Source of the DNA: IMCC26077 sp044344975
GTDB lineage: Bacteria > Actinomycetota > Actinomycetes > Nanopelagicales > Nanopelagicaceae
DNA length: 9,825 nucleotides
Assembly (NCBI GenBank): GCA_044344975.1
Contig: JBIJBY010000147.1
Location: 1 to 9,825, forward strand
Direction: 5' to 3'
Both the position numbers and the translations under genes were made by a program. Shown piece by piece: positions 7,476 through 9,825 of this stretch (the stretch's first letter is position 1; each line of letters opens with the position of its first letter). Below the pieces are notes generated by a model, which saw only the letters and a list, made by a program, of their open reading frames with translations, did not search any database and was not told the origin of the DNA.

Positions 7476-7503
7476 AGTCTATTTGCTCAGAGACCGCTGT
7501 CTA
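7476..7503 (-). promoter_or_regulatory. Candidate sigma-70 promoter of the giant gene
   Basis: Minus-strand TAGACA (7498-7503) resembles a -35 box (5 of 6 to TTGACA). TAGACT (7476-7481) resembles a -10 box (T-A-x-A-x-T), with a 16-bp spacer. Transcription would begin near 7469, giving a leader of about 20 nt that contains the Shine-Dalgarno sequence. The rest of the 183-bp gap (7504-7631) shows no recognisable riboswitch, small gene or strong terminator hairpin. The call rests on sequence matches alone. Confidence 0.35.
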
Positions 7504-7631
7504 AGCCAAAAACAGCCTAGACATCTGTATCCAACCTGTGAGTTTTGCGCTTTTGTAGGGGTTACCCGACGGAAATGAGCCGCAGGTGGAAACTTCCCAA
7601 GGTTGCCGGGTGTGATGGATGCCAGAAGCTC

Positions 7632-9122
7632 TTAGTCGAGGTAGTCGCGTAGAACTTGCGAACGCGATGGGTGGCGAAGTTTCGACATCGTTTTTGATTC
7701 GATCTGTCGAATACGTTCACGTGTTACACCATAAACCTTGCCAATTTCATCAAGTGTTTTTGGTTGACCATCTGTTAAACCAAAACGCATCGCAACAACT
7801 CCTGCTTCACGTTCACTTAATGTATCGAGAACTGAGTGAAGTTGTTCTTGCAACAATGTAAATGAGACTGCATCAGCAGGAACAACTGCTTCGGAATCTT
7901 CAATCAAATCTCCGAATTCAGAGTCACCTTCTTCACCCAAAGGTGTGTGCAGTGAGATTGGTTCGCGGCCATATTTCTGAACTTCGACAACTTTTTCTGG
8001 GGTCATATCGAGCTCTTTTGCGAGCTCCTCAGGCGTCGGTTCGCGCCCTAAATCTTGAAGCATCTGACGCTGAACGCGAGCCAATTTATTGATGACTTCC
8101 ACCATATGGACCGGGATCCGGATGGTACGGGCTTGGTCGGCCATCGCGCGGGTAATCGCCTGGCGAATCCACCAGGTCGCATAGGTCGAGAACTTATAAC
8201 CCTTGGTGTAATCGAATTTCTCGACGGCGCGAATAAGACCCAAATTTCCCTCTTGAATGAGATCAAGAAAGAGCATTCCGCGGCCGGTGTAACGCTTGGC
8301 AAGAGAGACCACAAGGCGAAGGTTTGCCTCCAAAAGGTGGTTCTTTGCCCGCCGTCCATCTTCTGCGATCCAGTCGAGCTCACGCTTTAACTTCTTCTCA
8401 AACTTCTCGCCGCTGTTGAGGGTTTCTTCGGCAAAGAGGCCAGCCTCTACTCGCTTGGCAAGCTCAACCTCTTGTTCAGCGTTAAGAAGAGGAACGCGGC
8501 CGATCTGCTTTAAATAATCCTTAACTGGGTCGGCGGTCGCGCCAGCAGTGACAACAGTCTGGGCAGGAAGGTCATCCTCTTCAGAGGCGGTGAGGGTAAA
8601 GCCAGCGCGATCATCCTCAGGCTCGGCAGGCTTCTCTTTCCGCTCGGCGTCAACGATATTTTCGACGCCTTCGAGGTTATCGCTAACAAGCTCTTTCTCG
8701 AGACTTTCTAGATCCTCAAGATCTACCTCTTCAAGCTCGACCTCTTCACCATCAACCTGAGCCTTAGCAACTTTGCCACCAGTTTTTGCAGGCGCAGCTT
8801 TCTCGCTCTTTGCAGGTGCAATCTCTTTACTGAGTTCGGCGGCGAGCGCAGCTTTGCGCGCTTCAATCTCTGCCTTTGTTAAAAACTTTGGTCGTTCCGC
8901 AGGAGCTTTCTTCTCAACTTTTTTAGCAGGAGCTTTAGCGACAACTTTTTTAGCCGGAACTTTCTTGGCAGGAACTTTTTTAGCAGGAGCTTTAGCGACA
9001 ACTTTTTTCGCCGGCGCCTTCTTTGCCGGTGCAGCAACCTTCTTCACTGCTTTTTTCGCGACTGGCTTTGCAGCGGATTTCTTGCTGCTTTTACCTTTTG
9101 CGGCATGGCTATTAGAAGGCAC
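7632..9122 (-). CDS. rpoD: Primary RNA polymerase sigma factor (sigma-70, HrdB/SigA type)
   Basis: Directs RNA polymerase to housekeeping promoters. 496 residues from the GTG at 9120-9122. Positions 8-76 are Lys/Ala/Pro-rich (AKKAPAKK-type repeats) and 124-186 are strongly acidic. Region 1.2 begins at DPVKDYLKQIG (~198). Region 2 includes NLRLVVSLAKRYTGRGMLF and the -10-binding YATWWIRQAI (~315-324). Region 3 follows (~337-415). Region 4 has the -35-binding helix-turn-helix with TRERIRQIE (~467-475) and ends in LRDYLD. All core regions are intact, so it should be functional. An in-frame GTG at 9132-9134 would add four residues, but it lacks a Shine-Dalgarno sequence, whereas GAGGA (9128-9132) lies 5 nt before 9122; the shorter form is preferred. 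The gene symbol follows function; actinobacteria also use sigA or hrdB. Confidence 0.96.
   Translation of the reverse strand: MPSNSHAAKGKSSKKSAAKPVAKKAVKKVAAPAKKAPAKKVVAKAPAKKVPAKKVPAKKVVAKAPAKKVEKKAPAERPKFLTKAEIEARKAALAAELSKEIAPAKSEKAAPAKTGGKVAKAQVDGEEVELEEVDLEDLESLEKELVSDNLEGVENIVDAERKEKPAEPEDDRAGFTLTASEEDDLPAQTVVTAGATADPVKDYLKQIGRVPLLNAEQEVELAKRVEAGLFAEETLNSGEKFEKKLKRELDWIAEDGRRAKNHLLEANLRLVVSLAKRYTGRGMLFLDLIQEGNLGLIRAVEKFDYTKGYKFSTYATWWIRQAITRAMADQARTIRIPVHMVEVINKLARVQRQMLQDLGREPTPEELAKELDMTPEKVVEVQKYGREPISLHTPLGEEGDSEFGDLIEDSEAVVPADAVSFTLLQEQLHSVLDTLSEREAGVVAMRFGLTDGQPKTLDEIGKVYGVTRERIRQIESKTMSKLRHPSRSQVLRDYLD
8916..9008 (-). repeat. 36-bp perfect direct repeat in the sigma factor N-terminal tail
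   Basis: Two identical 36-bp copies, 8916-8951 and 8973-9008, offset by 57 bp (19 codons), so the reading frame is kept. They encode the Lys/Ala/Pro-rich tail (KKVVAKAPAKKV in both). The adjoining AKKVPAKKV segments are shorter repeats. The tail resembles histone H1-like or HU-tail repeats. Such repeats can expand or contract by recombination or slippage in multiples of three bases. Confidence 0.85.
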
Positions 9123-9154
9123 TTTGTTCCTCACTGATTGGTTTTTTCTTTTTC

Positions 9155-9176
9155 TTCGGTTCCGGACCGAACCGGA
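9155..9176 (-). promoter_or_regulatory. Overlapping inverted repeats in the sigma factor leader
   Basis: Three mutually exclusive hairpins can be drawn: TTCGGT/ACCGAA (9155-9160 with 9166-9171), CGGTTC/GAACCG (9157-9162 with 9169-9174) and TTCCGG-type arms (9161-9165 with 9172-9176). They lie between the -10-like element and the start codon, so they would be in the mRNA leader. This could be an operator or a leader structure, or chance. No known RNA family was recognised. Confidence 0.4.
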
Positions 9177-9183
9177 TACCCAT

Positions 9184-9189
9184 ATTGTA
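9184..9189 (-). promoter_or_regulatory. Candidate -10 element of the sigma factor gene
   Basis: Minus-strand TACAAT, 5 of 6 to TATAAT, in the gap after metX. Transcription would start near 9176, leaving a leader of about 54 nt before the GTG at 9122. No good -35 hexamer is found at 16-19 bp. Confidence 0.4.
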
Positions 9190-9212
9190 CTCAGGGCTGG
9201 CTACTACGCGCT

Positions 9213-9231
9213 AAAAAAGCCGTTTTGGCTC
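9213..9231 (-). terminator. Intrinsic terminator after metX
   Basis: On the minus strand a short stem (GAGCC / GGCTT, the outer pair G-T) encloses the loop AAAAC and runs into six T residues at 9213-9218. It starts 6 bp after the TAA of metX. The stem is short, so termination may be partial. Confidence 0.6.
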
Positions 9232-9236
9232 GGAAA

Positions 9237-9825
9237 TTATCGCCCCTGAGCCCGCGAAATCGCGCGCCGGATTATCTCCCCCACCGACTCGACCTCCACC
9301 AGGAAGCCATCGTGACCAAAGGGTGAGGAGAGGACATCGGGCTCTTCGGCCGTTGGGGTGAGTTCAGCGATCTCTTTCTGTAACCGTGGTGGAAAGAGGC
9401 GGTCGGTATCGATTGCAACCACAATCACCGGAACAGTAATTCCAGCAAGCGCCTTCTCTACCCCTCCACGATCGCGACCAACATCATGCGAGTTCATCGC
9501 TTCAGTCAAAATAATGTAAGTGTTTGCATCAAAGCGGTTTGCAAGTTTGTTTGCTTGATGATCAAGGTAAGACTCCACTGCATAACGTCCCGTGTCATCA
9601 CCTTGCATATCTCGACCAAAACGCATATCCATTTCGACTTCAGAGCGATAGGTCAGGTGCGCGATTCGTCGGGCAATTCCCATCCCCTCCACGGGGCCAC
9701 GCTCCTGCTCGTAGTAGTCACCACCGCTGAAAAATGGGTCTTTTTTGATCGCTCGAATTTGAATGCTCGCCGTGCCAATTTGATCGCCAGTTGCCACCGC
9801 GGAGGAGCCGATTGTGCAAATCGCA
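9237..9825 (-). CDS. metXA: Homoserine O-acetyltransferase, C-terminal part (N-terminus outside window)
   Basis: Methionine biosynthesis enzyme: transfers the acetyl group of acetyl-CoA to L-homoserine, giving O-acetyl-L-homoserine and CoA, in the cytoplasm. The visible 195 codons are the C-terminal half of an alpha/beta-hydrolase fold. Family hallmarks in order are ARRIAHLTYRS, RFGR, VESYLDHQANKLANRFDANTY, LTEAMNSHDVGRDRGG, the catalytic Asp in IDTDRLFPP and the catalytic His in GHDGFL. The nucleophilic Ser lies upstream, beyond the right edge. The frame is open to the edge, so the GTG at 9795-9797 is only an internal codon and not the true start. The gene ends in TAA at 9237-9239. A MetX with succinyl-CoA preference cannot be excluded from this fragment. 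Confidence 0.93.
   Translation of the reverse strand, partial: AICTIGSSAVATGDQIGTASIQIRAIKKDPFFSGGDYYEQERGPVEGMGIARRIAHLTYRSEVEMDMRFGRDMQGDDTGRYAVESYLDHQANKLANRFDANTYIILTEAMNSHDVGRDRGGVEKALAGITVPVIVVAIDTDRLFPPRLQKEIAELTPTAEEPDVLSSPFGHDGFLVEVESVGEIIRRAISRAQGR

Noticed and set aside
7504..7631. A riboswitch (c-di-AMP, c-di-GMP or cobalamin type) ahead of the giant gene
   Set aside because: Some G/C-rich stretches look suggestive, but I could not match the conserved core of any of these families.
8773..9249. A 158-codon plus-strand frame rich in Phe, Ala and Leu that looks membrane-like
   Set aside because: It is the antisense of the Lys/Ala-rich sigma factor tail (AAA/AAG read as TTT/CTT), which explains its apparent hydrophobicity.
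9237..9797. A complete small gene starting at the GTG at 9795-9797
   Set aside because: The frame stays open to the window edge and the protein is clearly the C-terminal half of MetX, so this is an internal valine codon.

Overview
The window looks like chromosomal DNA of an actinobacterium (Actinomycetota). The clearest evidence is the primary sigma factor, which has the HrdB/SigA-type core and the Lys/Ala/Pro-rich N-terminal tail typical of this phylum. Moderate GC and the giant glycine-rich surface protein would suit a free-living, possibly freshwater, lineage, but that placement is inference. All three genes lie on the minus strand, so transcription runs from right to left.

Right end (9237-9825): the C-terminal part of homoserine O-acetyltransferase (MetX, methionine synthesis), cut by the window edge and followed by a short intrinsic terminator. 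Next (about 7632-9122) is the housekeeping sigma-70 factor RpoD/HrdB. Its own leader (9123-9236) carries a -10-like element and overlapping inverted repeats. A 183-bp gap (7449-7631) follows, with a candidate promoter and a good Shine-Dalgarno sequence.

The left three quarters (1-7448) is one uninterrupted minus-strand reading frame of at least 2,482 codons that runs off the left edge. It encodes a secreted, modular giant surface protein. Its order is: signal peptide; glycine-rich domain 0; LamG-like (concanavalin-like) domain; Flg_new/InlB B-type repeat; then tandem supermodules, each made of Ig-like domain A, a conserved C-x20-C hairpin, a glycine-rich domain and Ig-like domain B. Three complete supermodules and the start of a fourth are visible. 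About 200 residues (an IPT/TIG-like domain and a cadherin-like beta-sandwich) are inserted between supermodules 3 and 4. The C-terminus and any cell-wall anchor lie outside the window.

The three genes do not form an evident pathway: amino-acid biosynthesis, core transcription and cell-surface adhesion are simply adjacent. The most interesting part is the giant protein: its regular ~1.2-kb repeats, conserved cysteine pairs, polyglycine tracts and lectin-like N-terminal region. No RNA genes, CRISPR arrays, insertion sequences or attachment sites were recognised.
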